Source of the DNA: Chara braunii
Taxonomy: Eukaryota > Streptophyta > Charophyceae > Charales > Characeae
Length of the DNA: 23,028 bases
Direction of reading: 5' to 3'
Assembly: GCA_003427395.1 (NCBI GenBank)
Contig: BFEA01000530.1
Location: 456,400-479,427 of the forward strand
The notes below the pieces were generated by a model. That model saw only the letters and a list, made by a program, of their open reading frames with translations. It searched no databases and was not told the origin of the DNA. Numbering within the stretch: position 1 is the first letter of the stretch; each line of letters opens with the position of its first letter. Shown piece after piece: positions 1 to 9,715 of this stretch. The translations under genes and the position numbers were made by a program.

Positions 1-105
1 TTTTGTCGAACTTGCACCGACTCGTCAGGGTGGCTTCAGAGAGAGAGAGAGGGATGCGATTGCGACGGGGCGTTTTGTCGAACTTGCACCGACTCATCAG
101 GGGGG
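1..105 (+). repeat. Direct repeat pair with (GA)n between
   Basis: A ~32-bp sequence beginning TTTTGTCGAACTTGCACCGA occurs at 1-33 and again at 73-105 with few differences, a period of 72 bp. Between the copies lies a short GA microsatellite at 38-51. The first copy touches the window edge, so more units may lie upstream. The stretch 106-369 that follows holds no convincing ORF and no other structure I can name. Confidence 0.8.
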
Positions 106-369
106 CTCGGCCCCGACGGCCCAGCTACGGATGGGCAAACTAGTAGATGAATTAGCCGCCGTCAGACGACTATGTACAGGATGGTTACGAGGGACTCTAC
201 TTACACTCGGGTAAGTTTTAGTTTTTTTGTTTTTTGTGTTATTTTTAGTTCCCCCCCCTGGTGCGGGCGCATTTTTTGAAGGTAGAGCTAGTAGAAAAGA
301 AAAGAGTAAAGAAGGGGGGAGAGGAAAGTAACGACCACGTACATGACCGCGACCGTGGGCTAGGTGCAG

Positions 370-640
370 CCCCTAGAAGGTTCTAGGGGATGATGAGACA
401 GTGCCTGTTCAGTTAAATAGGCGGTCCTGAAATGATTGAGTGCAGCCATTTCGAGAGGCACCTGGCCTGGGAAACGGCCAGGTGCTCCAGGGAACTGATG
501 ACCCTGGCTCCCCAAGGGAAAAACCAAGGCTCAGAGCTCCTGGCCTTTGATCTAGATCAAGGGTCAGGAGCTCTAACGAATTTTACCTGGCTGTGGGCAA
601 AGCAGCTGTCCACAGCCATTAACTGGCTATAAAAGCCAAC
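370..640 (+). promoter_or_regulatory. TATA box within a cluster of six palindromes
   Basis: TATAAAAG lies at 628-635. Six inverted repeats follow each other: 370-389 (9-bp perfect arms, 2-nt spacer), 458-485 (10-bp perfect arms, 8-nt loop), 487-507 (6-bp arms), 533-574 (20-bp arms; the two non-Watson-Crick pairs are G-T wobbles; core TTGATCTAGATCAA at 547-560), 589-617 (8-bp arms) and 624-638, where TGGCT and AGCCA flank the TATA element itself. A transcript would start around 660, just before the tandem array that begins near 712. The setting suggests the U3/R part of a retrotransposon LTR or another promoter. I found no matching element end or second LTR, so the element type is open. A 66-codon ORF across this region is probably meaningless. 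Confidence 0.6.
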
Positions 641-711
641 ACTCCACCCAGCAGCCTCACACTTGTGGCAGTGTTGTTGGGCTATTCACTTGAGTGAATA
701 ATGGCTGGCTG

Positions 712-1260
712 TTGCATGCTGTTGGGGAAGGGCAGTGCTGCCGGTGGAGATGCTGGAGTAGAGAGTGGAGATCTGCAGTGAGCGCGGGAGTGGAGGCTGC
801 CATAGCCACTGCTTCATTTGGTGAAGTGCAGGGAAGGTGCTGCCTGCACAGCGCTGTGGCGGCAGCTACTTTTAGTGAAGTGCAGGGAAGGTGTTGCCTG
901 TCTGGCACGGCTGCGGTAGCTGTTTTTTGCAACGTTGCAGGGGAGGCTCTGCCCGTTTTGCACGGCGGCGGCAGGTCTTCGGCACGTGGTGCAGGGGAGG
1001 CTCTGCCCGTTTTGCATGACGGTGGCAGTGTATTTCTGTTAGTGCTGCGAGAATGCTGCCGAATTTTTTTCGGCGCTAGCTGTGCGTTCTGGGTAGTGGT
1101 GCAGAAGCGCTGCCAGATTTTTGCAGCGGCGACATTGATTTAACGACAGTGGTGAGGAAGTGCTACCCTTTGTTTTTGTCACGGCGGCAACGACGTTGTC
1201 AGTGGGGAAATGCTACCATTTTTTTGGCACGGTGGCAGCAACATTTTTGGTGGATCGTGC
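712..1260 (+). repeat. ~54-bp minisatellite, about ten degenerate units
   Basis: Units are anchored on TGCA or its variants at 774, 827, 881, 936, 990, 1046, 1100, 1153 and 1203, with a further degenerate unit near 723. Spacing is 50-56 bp. The middle units share GTGCAGGG(A/G)AGG followed by a CTGCC-like box and a GGCGGCGGCAG-like box. The units from about 820 to 1020 are most alike and both flanks decay. Because 54 is a multiple of three, an ORF at 694-1143 carries an 18-residue repeat (GEVQGRCCL, then GEALPVLHGG). I treat this ORF as a by-product of the repeat. The array starts about 80 bp after the TATA box at 628. Confidence 0.8.
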
Positions 1261-2700
1261 TGCCGAGATTGACAGTGGTGTCGGTGTTATTTTTTTTATA
1301 CTGGCAGCACGTCGGCAACACTATTGTGAGGGAAGATTGATGCGGGTTTTGCGTCAGTGAAGATAGTTTTTTTGTGTGATTTGACGCTGGTGTTGCGGGG
1401 CAGCCATGGTACCGGGTTGACGACGCAGCAAGCAGTGGTCCGCATTTTTTTTTTTGAGGTGCGGGGATGTTAAGTGAATTTGAGTGTGGCCTAGGGGTTG
1501 GGCTAACGCTGAGGCACGATTGGGTGCGGTAGTGGTGCATGGGCCGGTGACATGAGGAGGACGCAGAGTGAGTGCTCGCGACAGTGACTATTGGAGTTGC
1601 AGCGCTTGCGGTTTGCGCCAGAAGGACATCCTTATTTTTGGGAGGCTCGCGACACATGCAGTTTCAACCAGGGCCACCTTTATTTTTTTGGTGGCGCGCA
1701 GCGCAAACGGGACTCGAGAGTAGGACCATCTAGTGCTGTGGCGCTAACGTGGGACCGTCTGGGACCATTTTGGGACCAGGTGGGACTGATTTTGAAAACC
1801 GGAACCGACATATTGTGGTGGCTATTGTGAGCGTACGTGGTACCTGGAGAAGGCGTGGACTTGCGATTGGTTGAGAATATCCTTGTTAGGGGAAGTACAA
1901 TTGGGACTGTTGGGACCACATGAGACTCATTGTTGGGAACACCCTCCTGGAGGGTTAACTCACTTAAGTCTTTTAGTGTGACTTTCGCTCATACGAGCAC
2001 TTGGAGGATGAGGTGTCCGTCGTTCAGTGGAACGACCACGTGTTGTGGAGTTGTGAGCTGTACGTTTCCAACTTCAACGACGATCGTTTTCTCAACTTTG
2101 ATTAGAATATTTCTCGGCTTTCTTGAGTGAGTCGTCTTCAACTTCACTCAAGGTTTGTCAGTTGAATGACTTTGATTTCCCTTCACACCTGTGTGAACCC
2201 GCACTTTGCTTGACCTTGTAGTTTTGAATGTTCAAAAGAAAAGGCAGAGGAAAGTTGTGTGAGTCATGCATGTGAAAGGTGAGGTCTGACTGGGGTATGG
2301 GGTTGTATTGGTTTTCCTTGATCTTGTTGTTTAACGTGGTGTGCGGGTAGGTAGAAGGAAGCTTGCAAAGAGGATTGATTATGCTTGTTTGAGATGAAGA
2401 AAAAGATTGACCTCTTTCTATCTTTCACCCGCCTGCATGACAAAAATACTTGAATTTTGGAATGAATAATTTCAACGGGTACCTGGAAGAAAACTTGTGA
2501 ATATAATGAGGACGCGGTCAATTGAACTTAGTTTTCCCAACATTGACGCATTCTATCCCAAATGATTTTATCTACCTGTACCTGTCAAAATAATTCTCAT
2601 TCTCTGTCTCATTCGATTTTTTTTTCGTCTAAGTTATCCTGAACTGAGGACAAATGAGAGTAGTTGAAAGTAACTTGCAGTGAACACATTTTTTTTCTCT
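1261..2700. other. Unassigned non-coding stretch
   Basis: No ORF here looks like a protein on either strand. The one ordered element is a run of GGGAC boxes at 1751, 1761, 1772 and 1782, that is, every 10-11 bp. A second shorter run lies at 1903, 1912 and about 1922. Short T runs (about 1445-1455 and 2618-2625) are scattered through it. I cannot assign the stretch to an element family. Confidence 0.5.
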
Positions 2701-3330
2701 AGGAAGCATCCAAGGTGGGGGTTCGTATGCTTTCGGAGTCGGCCCTGTTACCGACTTGGAGTGGACCGGACTCGTCGGGGGTGGTACTTTGTCGACTCGA
2801 TGGTGACGGCCCAACCTCTGAGATCCGGGTCTGCAGGTTCGGGCGAGGGGAAGGAGTATCCACAGACCACTTCCTAGAGGAGAGGCATGCAACACTTCAA
2901 GCCATGCACCTGATTGACAATCATCCGCGTAGCAACTTGTCATCCAGGAAGATAGAGAATGTATGAAGACAGGCGTATGCGTGTTTAATCATAGGTCGAC
3001 GTTAGTTGGAATGAATAACTTCGGCAGCGCATCTCATCAGGTCATAACTAAGGCAGTCCGACTACCTGGTCGGCTGCGTCAAAATTATTATCGGTAGTCA
3101 ACTTCTCGTTGACGATTGTATGATTGTTTTTGTGGAATTCGACCCGGGGTGGTCGGATTATGTTTGATATCGTGTTGTTGGATGTACTATATGATGATTC
3201 TGATTCTTTCAGTTATCATTTCAGATTGGGCATGTTCCTGTCGACGACGGTCGACTCTTTTTGGTGAAATTATGTGTGTTTGTTATAACTTTCTTTTGAT
3301 TGTGTGTCTAAGAGACTAGGAGTAATTTTG
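2701..3330. other. Unassigned non-coding stretch
   Basis: Only short overlapping ORFs without protein-like composition are present. A segment near 2765-2795 (GGACTCGTCGGGGGTGG) resembles the GACTCGTCAGGGTGG of the direct repeat at the window start, but the match is too short to define a family. I see nothing else that can be supported. Confidence 0.4.
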
Positions 3331-3650
3331 AGGTTTCACGCTTGGTTGAGACCGTCCTAGTCGACCGACGTCTACTTCGCACCTGGGAGATCAGCGCCCT
3401 AGGAACGGGCGACGATCGGGCCCGCTTGACGTTAACCAAGCGTATCTATACTACAGCGAACGAGCAAACGCCCTCGGATGACCTACCTCTGCAATTGCAT
3501 CTAAAAACTTTCGCATGTGGGTCTGTAGCTCGGTAGGGATACGCCCCTAAGTGTCGTGACAGCCCCTTAGGGAAGCAAGCTCATGCCCTGCGGAAACCTA
3601 TCCTGTCGTAGGGGACCGCGGAATGTATTGCTGGCGCACCCGGCCAAAGC
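3331..3650 (+). repeat. Left arm of a diverged inverted repeat
   Basis: This sequence matches the reverse complement of 4590-4948 along most of its length. Shared blocks are GTCCTAGTCGACCGACGT (18 bp, exact), CCTCTGCRATTG, GTAGCTCGG(T/C)(A/G)GGGATACGCCC and CCTATCCTG(T)YGTAGGGG, all in the same order. Conserved and drifted blocks alternate, so the copies are old. The conserved outer ends and the order fit either diverged terminal repeats of one 1.6-kb element or two inserted copies of one family. A block beginning CCGTCCTAGTC recalls the 18S rRNA, but the match does not continue. Confidence 0.7.
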
Positions 3651-4589
3651 GGCGAAGGACGATGCGACCACGCACCGTCTCGGCGGCTCGCGGGATTATT
3701 TATGCGTCGTCCTAAGTTGTCTCCGATTTTGTTTTTTCTATCTCCTGCGTAACATGGCCGGGAGGGCTCTCGCCTTTGCGAAAAAGGCGGGAGCCGATGC
3801 GCTCGCCAACGTAGCCTTAAAATGTTGCGAAATCTGCGTTTGAATACAACACACCCTCTATGCTCAATTCGAATATGAGTCGTCCTCATACGAGTCCCAG
3901 TATAAACCACGATAAGTAGCAGTAACTCAATGGGGCCATAGCAAGACTTCAGGGCAAGAAACTGTGCCATTTCCGACTCAGAAACCCGTCAACGACTTGA
4001 AACTCCGTCACGGCAACAACGATTCGCTGGGAAACCCAACAATAACCGTCAACTGCCCATCAGCAGCAACACTCGAAAAACACAATACCAGCACAGTCTC
4101 AACATACATCTGAGGACCAACAGCAATAACAGTCTGAAAGCATACAACGACAGTGTCCGGAAAGTACAACAACGACAATCCAATGCATGACACTGCAGAA
4201 CTTCCTCCTCGTTTATGCCATGCATGTTTCCACATTCATAACACTTGAGGTGGAATCGTCATGTAGGTACCAAAAAAAAAAAAAAAACTTTCCGGATCAC
4301 ACACATTTTTTTCAGACATATTGGTCCTTGATTATAAGACCATACATCTAAAATCAGAACTCATGGGAACACTGTGTCCTTGGTAGCTTGCGAACTTCAT
4401 TATTATGAAGGAAGCAATGCTCCCGCCTGTCACTTATGAAATGGAATGTTTGGTCCCCCATTCATGGATAACTACATGCGAACAAAATGCCCTGCCCAAT
4501 CAGAAAAATATAAAGAATATGAACGTCTTTGGTCCCGGGCAGTGGGGGACCCTCTCTGCCGGGTCACGCAGGAGTTGGTCTACCTCGCT
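3651..4589. other. Spacer between inverted arms, with hairpin and poly(A)
   Basis: No protein-like ORF is present. The clearest structure is a hairpin with 13-bp arms at 3765-3777 and 3783-3795, one wobble pair and a five-base loop GCGAA (TTCGC on the other strand). A run of 16 A lies at 4272-4287, followed by ACTTTCC. The run could be the tail of a plus-strand retroposed sequence, but I see no source gene upstream. If the flanking arms are terminal repeats, this is the interior of a non-autonomous element. Confidence 0.45.
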
Positions 4590-4948
4590 ATACATAAGGA
4601 GCTTCCGCAAGCCGCTCCGGCCGAGTGCGTCAGCCATACCTCTCACGAACCCCTACAACAGGATAGGGCTAACACGAGGTACAACTTACCTCCACCTGCG
4701 GGAGTTGTCACCTCCCTTCGGTGGGCGTATCCCCGCCGAGCTACCAATCCACAGTACGAAAGTTAATCAATGACAATCGCAGAGGTGAACCAACCAACGG
4801 CGTTTCTTGTACGCTGTAGCATAGGGGGTACGAGCAGTCTTACTCCTCTATCGGACCCGCACATGAACCGACGTCCTGGGAGGTTGAAGTCGTAAGCGCG
4901 ACTCAACGTCGGTCGACTAGGACGTATCTCACTCACCACGCGTCACAC
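4590..4948 (-). repeat. Right arm of a diverged inverted repeat
   Basis: Read on the minus strand from about 4948 downwards, this follows the same order of blocks as 3331-3650: the 18-bp exact block, then CCTCTGCGATTG, then GTAGCTCGGCGGGGATACGC, then CCTATCCTGTTGTAGGGG. The correspondence fades near 4590. Overlapping ORFs across it (up to about 120 codons on the plus strand) lie in different frames, do not resemble a protein family, and are probably incidental. Confidence 0.7.
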
Positions 4949-4965
4949 CACACTTAAAACATAAA

Positions 4966-4971
<6 letters not shown>

Positions 4972-5021
<50 letters not shown>
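4972..5021 (+). repeat. (AC)25 microsatellite
   Basis: An uninterrupted run of AC dinucleotides about 50 bp long, directly after an A-rich stretch. The purity suggests a young, length-variable locus. Confidence 0.98.
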
Positions 5022-6060
5022 GTGTCAATCTCAAAGTATCGTGAGGGTCGACCCGTTTACAATATTGCACGGTTGAAGGAACAATTGTTAAGTCTTCGCG
5101 GCACCTTCGGGCCTTAGGCTGAGTGTCCTAGTGGGCAAGGCAAACAGGCTCTGCGAGAGGGGTAATCCCGTCCATGTGAAGTCTAGAACCTGGGATGTCC
5201 TGGACAAGGACCTCGAATCTAGGTCAGGACCAACGTCTGACTAAATAATTTTTAAGAAGCAAAAACGCTAAATGAGGGGGATCTTCTTTCCTCTCTCAAT
5301 CTCAATCCCAAAAACCTCAAGCGTGGTCTCTTTAGGCCACGCGGACACTCAAACATAGATACATACGTATATACTTAAAGGGAAATAAATATGTGACGAT
5401 CACTTCTCACAATCACAGTGGGACTTCTCTCAGCCTTATATAGGTATGTGATCGCAGACAGTCGATTCCAAAGTCTGAATCACAAAACATACCTGCAATC
5501 ACATCAAGAAATCAACCAAAAGCCCACACACTACAGAGGATTAACATCAACTCTTCTCTATACTCATACCCCTTGCATTAGCCATACAAGCCCCAACCTT
5601 TGTCCAACCTTCCAAAATAAATACTCAGTACCTTCATTAAATGGTCATTCAATAAAAGTCCGGATGAAAACCTTAATAAAATAATAGAAACCACTAGGGC
5701 TAAAACCCTTTAGGTTGGGTAACGATAATGGATTGGAGTTGAGTCGTGAATCGACGAATCGGCAAACCGACATGTTATCAGTGATAACAAAAAATAATTA
5801 TCTTGGGATTGAGTTGAATCTAGTCAAAATCCTGAGTCAAACGTCCAAATAGGCCTATATCATAAGACAGGTCAATACCCAAACTAAACCATTAGTGTAC
5901 GGAGAATAAATCTCCATAGCACATTCTTACCCAAAATATCTGTCAATGAAGTATGAATCTCCCCCTAAGTCAGTGTCCAAGGAAAAAGGTATACTTTTGA
6001 CAGAATCTCCCCTCATTCAGGGTGGATTGCCAGAATCGTCACCTGTCAAAATATAATCTA
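5022..6060. other. Unassigned non-coding stretch, AT-rich towards its end
   Basis: There is no convincing gene. A perfect 8-bp-arm palindrome, TGTTATCA-g-TGATAACA, lies at 5773-5789. A 6-bp GCGTGG/CCACGC stem occurs near 5320-5342. TATATA at about 5437 stands alone without other promoter features. Composition becomes AT-rich from about 5660, leading into the arrays that follow. Confidence 0.45.
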
Positions 6061-6620
6061 ACTCCTCGAAACTAAGAAAGTTTCGGCAGTGCTTCCCGTA
6101 AAAAAAATTGTATTTTTAAAATTTATATTAGTTGGAATATTAAAACTGAAATATTCTCTAACTCTGAAAAGTCAAATCTTGTTTAACTCTCTAAATTAAT
6201 AAAAAATTGGGCAGCACCCCCTTTAGAAAATGAGACTTCCCTGATTTATACAAAGTCACATACGAACTCAAAGCAAAAATTAGAGTTCAACTAAGATAAA
6301 ATGTAACGAATTCCTTAGATTTGTAAAAAATTCGGCAGCACTCCATTTAGAAAAGTGTTATCCCAAGACTTATGCAAAACTAAATTCAAAATCCAGAAAA
6401 AACTTCGACTTCCTAAAGTCAAATTTGTGCAACTCCCTTAATTAGCAAAAATTTGGGCAGCGCTCCTTTTAGAAAATGAGACTTTTCATATTTTTATTAA
6501 GTTATATATAAAAGTTAGGGAACTGAACTTTTGAAAAATTAAAGTTTGACTAACTCCTTGGTTTTGTAAAAATATCGGCAGTGCTTCCCGTAAAGAAAGG
6601 GACTTACCAAGATTTATACA
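6061..6620 (+). repeat. ~123-bp tandem array, five degenerate units
   Basis: The anchor (C/G)GGCAG followed by C/T-rich bases (for example TCGGCAGTGCTTCCCGTAAA) occurs at 6084, 6209, 6333, 6455 and 6576, giving spacings of 125, 124, 122 and 121 bp. Around it each unit has an AACTCC-like box just upstream, then AGAAAATGAGACTT and ATTTATAC-like boxes downstream. Repeated segments with such CGGCAG boxes are, as I recall, common in non-coding parts of plant Ty3/Gypsy elements. I cannot name the family. Confidence 0.75.
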
Positions 6621-6785
6621 CTCGCGGTTAACGACCACCAGAAATTTTATAATGAAAGATCATCAAGTGGTCTGAAACCTTTGAAATGGCCTGAAGAATC
6701 TTCATGTCATTTCATAAGTTTCGGGTGGTTTGCAAGACAAGTTTTATATATATTTTTTTTTTCTTTTTTCTGCCTGTTTTTTCAG

Positions 6786-7160
6786 CCACTTCAGGTCATT
6801 TCATGAATTTTAGGTGGGGACCTGAAACCGCTGAAGTAACTGAAGCTTCTGAATAGGGTTTCATGTATCCCCATCCAAATGGTTGAATGAGGGTACATGA
6901 AACCCCTTTCAGAAGCTTCACCCACTTCAGGTCATTTCAGGAATTTCAGGTGGGGACCTGAAACCGCTGAAGTGGCTGAAACTTCTAAAAGGGGTTTCAG
7001 GTACCCCCATCCCACCATTTGCAATGAATTTGTAGGCAATCTGAAAGTGGTGTATCAACTTGAAGTGGCTGAACTGCCTGAAGGCGGTTTCAGACAACCC
7101 CATGTATAGATCCACACAAAATCTGGAACCAGTGTAGTAACCTAAAGTGGTTGAACTGCC
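6786..7160 (+). repeat. Nested palindromes built from CTTCAGG/CCTGAAG boxes
   Basis: A unit starting CACTTCAGGTCATTTCA occurs at 6787 and again at 6923 as a direct repeat (period 136). Each unit is itself an imperfect palindrome (CCACTTCAG ... CTGAAGTGG). The segment between them is a further inverted repeat with perfect 12-bp arms at 6856-6867 and 6894-6905. As a result 6786 to about 6975 folds as one imperfect palindrome with arms of roughly 80 bp. Two weaker related pieces (GAAGTGGCTGAACTGCCTG and AAGTGGTTGAACTGCCTGG) follow near 7062 and 7145. There is no coding capacity. The organisation resembles a foldback element or a satellite. Confidence 0.75.
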
Positions 7161-7710
7161 TGGAAAGGAGACATGAAAATATATGCATCCGTTAACCATC
7201 TCTCGATTTATACAGGATAAGGTATAACAAAAGATCCCAGAAAATGCAGAAATCGGCATAAGTAAAATAAACTTAACTTAGAAAATGCAGAAATTTAAAC
7301 TAACTCCTATAGCTCTAGCACGTGGCGAGCATCTAAAACAACTACCTGTCAAATTGAAACTCAAACCAAGTAGTAATCTCACTCAACCACACGCAAGGCC
7401 AAACCACAAGGGTAAGTACTCTCATCAACCCAGAATCAACTTGGTCAAACAATAGTTCGTAATCTTTCAACGATTTATGAACCGATCATCTTAGATCAAG
7501 GTTTAGCCTGTCCTTTCTTACCTCAAGTTTTATTCTTAATTCATACTCTCTTCAGTTAATAATAAGTTATAGTCAGATCATCTAATATTATGGAAAAATG
7601 TATGACTAGCCTGTTTATAAGTAAAATAATATATTAATATAAACATAAAATAATATAAGAATATTAACAAATTTATACTTTTTGTTCTAGCATGTACGTG
7701 ACTCCATACC
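7161..7710. other. AT-rich unassigned stretch
   Basis: No gene-like ORF is present. The most AT-rich part is about 7610-7680. A degenerate relative of the next array (ATCTAATATTATGGAAAAATG) occurs near 7579, so that array may begin here. Confidence 0.4.
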
Positions 7711-8040
7711 AGACCATCCAATCTTATGGGAACCTGTCCAGTCCTTTGCCCGAATCCCCCCTCAGAATAAAACAAAGGAGAGTTAAGGTCATCCAATCTT
7801 ATGGAACATGCCCAACTCTCTTTCAGAAACTAACAAGACATAAGAAAAAAACAAAGAAACAAGGTAACCAAGCTATCCAATCTTATGGAAAAATGTTTGG
7901 TCCCTGAAAAGACGAACACAAACAACCCTTGCAAGTCAGAGCAACCAGACCAATCTTATGGGAACCTGTCTGGTCCTTCAGGCAATCGAAAATAAACATA
8001 ACACCGGACCCTCCAATCTTATGAAAACTCTCTCAGCCTT
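7711..8040 (+). repeat. CAATCTTATGG-anchored array, five units
   Basis: CAATCTTATG with only small variations begins at 7719, 7794, 7878, 7951 and 8014, so the spacing is irregular (75, 84, 73 and 63 bp). Each anchor is preceded by a CCAGACC- or CATC-like box. Several are followed by GAACCTGTC(C/T)(A/G)GTCC or a variant. The box is far better conserved than the spacers. A 71-codon ORF across it is a repeat by-product. Confidence 0.75.
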
Positions 8041-9715
8041 TGGTTGACCCAGTCAAACGTAAGCAATACAACCTTCCTCCCACCTTTCCCCCAGATGCAC
8101 CATTTTTTTCACAATTTGTTTTTAGTCAGACAATAAAACTAAAACTGAATTTGCACAAATATTCCCTTTATTGAGTCTGATTTGTCCTTAAAGTTAAACA
8201 TAAAAGTGAAAGTAGGGATGCACGCAATATACTCAGTCAACCAAAGCAAGAATTACAGATAGGGGTATTAGTTGGGCTTATAGATGAAAGACAATGATTA
8301 CCTCTCAGTTCCCGGCCTCCATAACTCCTCCTGAGTTCCGCCAGAGCTCCCGCAATCGGTGGGCAGACTCCCCACATAGTTTTGCTTCGGTCCTACGGGT
8401 TGCAATCTCGCCTGCCGCCTTCCTCTCGTAACCAGGATTAGACTAAGAGTAAGAAGGGCAGAAGAAGGGGTTTCATATGCTCGAGATACAAGAGGGGGAC
8501 AATCTCAACTCGCAGAAAAGAGTCTTGATATCTTCATTCGCCTGAGGGTCTCGCATTGATGGTCAAATACAGCAACTTAGTCAGTCGAAGACAAAACGCT
8601 GACCGTTGACTCCCCGAGGACTCTCCAAATCGCAGCAAAGTCCCCTTTTTGTTTTTTCCTTAGTTATTCGGCTATGCTCGTCGGTTGAAATACAGTGGCC
8701 GCAGCTCAAGAACACAGACCATAGGTGAGAATACAGTCCCCTATCAATGTTGCACTGAAATAGCAACGTGGTTCAACTAACCACGCAACAGGGAGAGTGT
8801 GCACATTTGGTTGTGCAGTCCTTACTCAGTCTCGACCGGTATCTGACCACAACTGGATTCAAACTACTTTAGCCTGCAATGTGAACAACGGACCGTCCGT
8901 CAGCTAAGTCTTCAACTCTGCGACTGTCCCCTGCTACTTCGTATAACGGAACGAAAGGCGTACCAGTAAACAGTCAGGTTCATCTCTCTTAGCAGGTCTA
9001 TTGTTGCTCCAGCCCACATGCCAAGCAACGTTCCGACTAATACATAAACCTTCAACCACTATGGCTGGCTTCACTTCACTCCTTCTTGGTGACATTCGCA
9101 CAGTACTAAGCTCTACAGTCACTGCGGCTTCGTCCTCGCTCCTTCAATTAGCTGGGCGACTCAGCATACCAATAGACAGAAAAACCTGCAACCCCTGAGG
9201 CTTCGCTCCTCCCCTTAACCAATATATAGCTCAACACTATGGCCTAATTTCCCCGTTCGTCCATATTGTTGACTTGTCGCTTACCTGAAGGCGTATCCGC
9301 AAGAAAATGTCTGTCATGCAATCAAAAGGCAGATGATAAAAAATCTTTGAGGACAACAAACAGAATCCTGAAGGAGGGACTAGCACGATCGTACATACGG
9401 TCGATGGCAAACGCGTGCCCCTATGCTAACTTGCGAGCTCGCCCCTTTCCGCACGTAAACTCCTTGCATGCTCTACTTTCTCTCCTTCGCTTCTTTATCC
9501 GCATGCGTTTGCGCTTACCTTCGCCGCTCAGTTCTCTTTCCTCCTATGCACGCACTAGTACAAAACGAGGATGAATTTTCCACTAATACATGAAAAGATA
9601 CAACCCATTTATTCACCCGCGCAACTCCAGACCTCCTAACTGCTAAAACGACACCCCATACGCGAAATCTCTCAGTGCCATCGTGCTCGTCATCCCTCAA
9701 AACCCCAAATTCAAC
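8041..9715. other. Unassigned non-coding stretch
   Basis: I found no gene here. A piece at about 8395-8440 on the minus strand (CGCCTGCCGCCTTCCT on the plus strand) resembles the reverse complement of a conserved 18S rRNA segment over 16 bases, but the flanks do not follow. ORFs of 60-100 codons in this stretch overlap each other in several frames and lack protein-like features. Confidence 0.4.

Noticed and set aside
694-1143. 149-codon ORF with an 18-residue repeat
   Set aside because: The repeat follows from a 54-bp DNA period and decays at both ends. There is no signal peptide or known domain, and the composition is odd, with many Cys, Ala and Gly.
3346-3400. 18S rRNA-like block (CCGTCCTAGTC ... 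GATCAGCG)
   Set aside because: An 11-mer match to 18S is expected by chance many times in a window this size. The match does not continue on either side, and the second arm at 4.9 kb is even less 18S-like.
8395-8440. Complement of 18S around CGCCTGCTGCCTTCCT
   Set aside because: Fifteen of sixteen bases agree, but the flanks need large gaps and no neighbouring 18S block is in order. Too weak to annotate.
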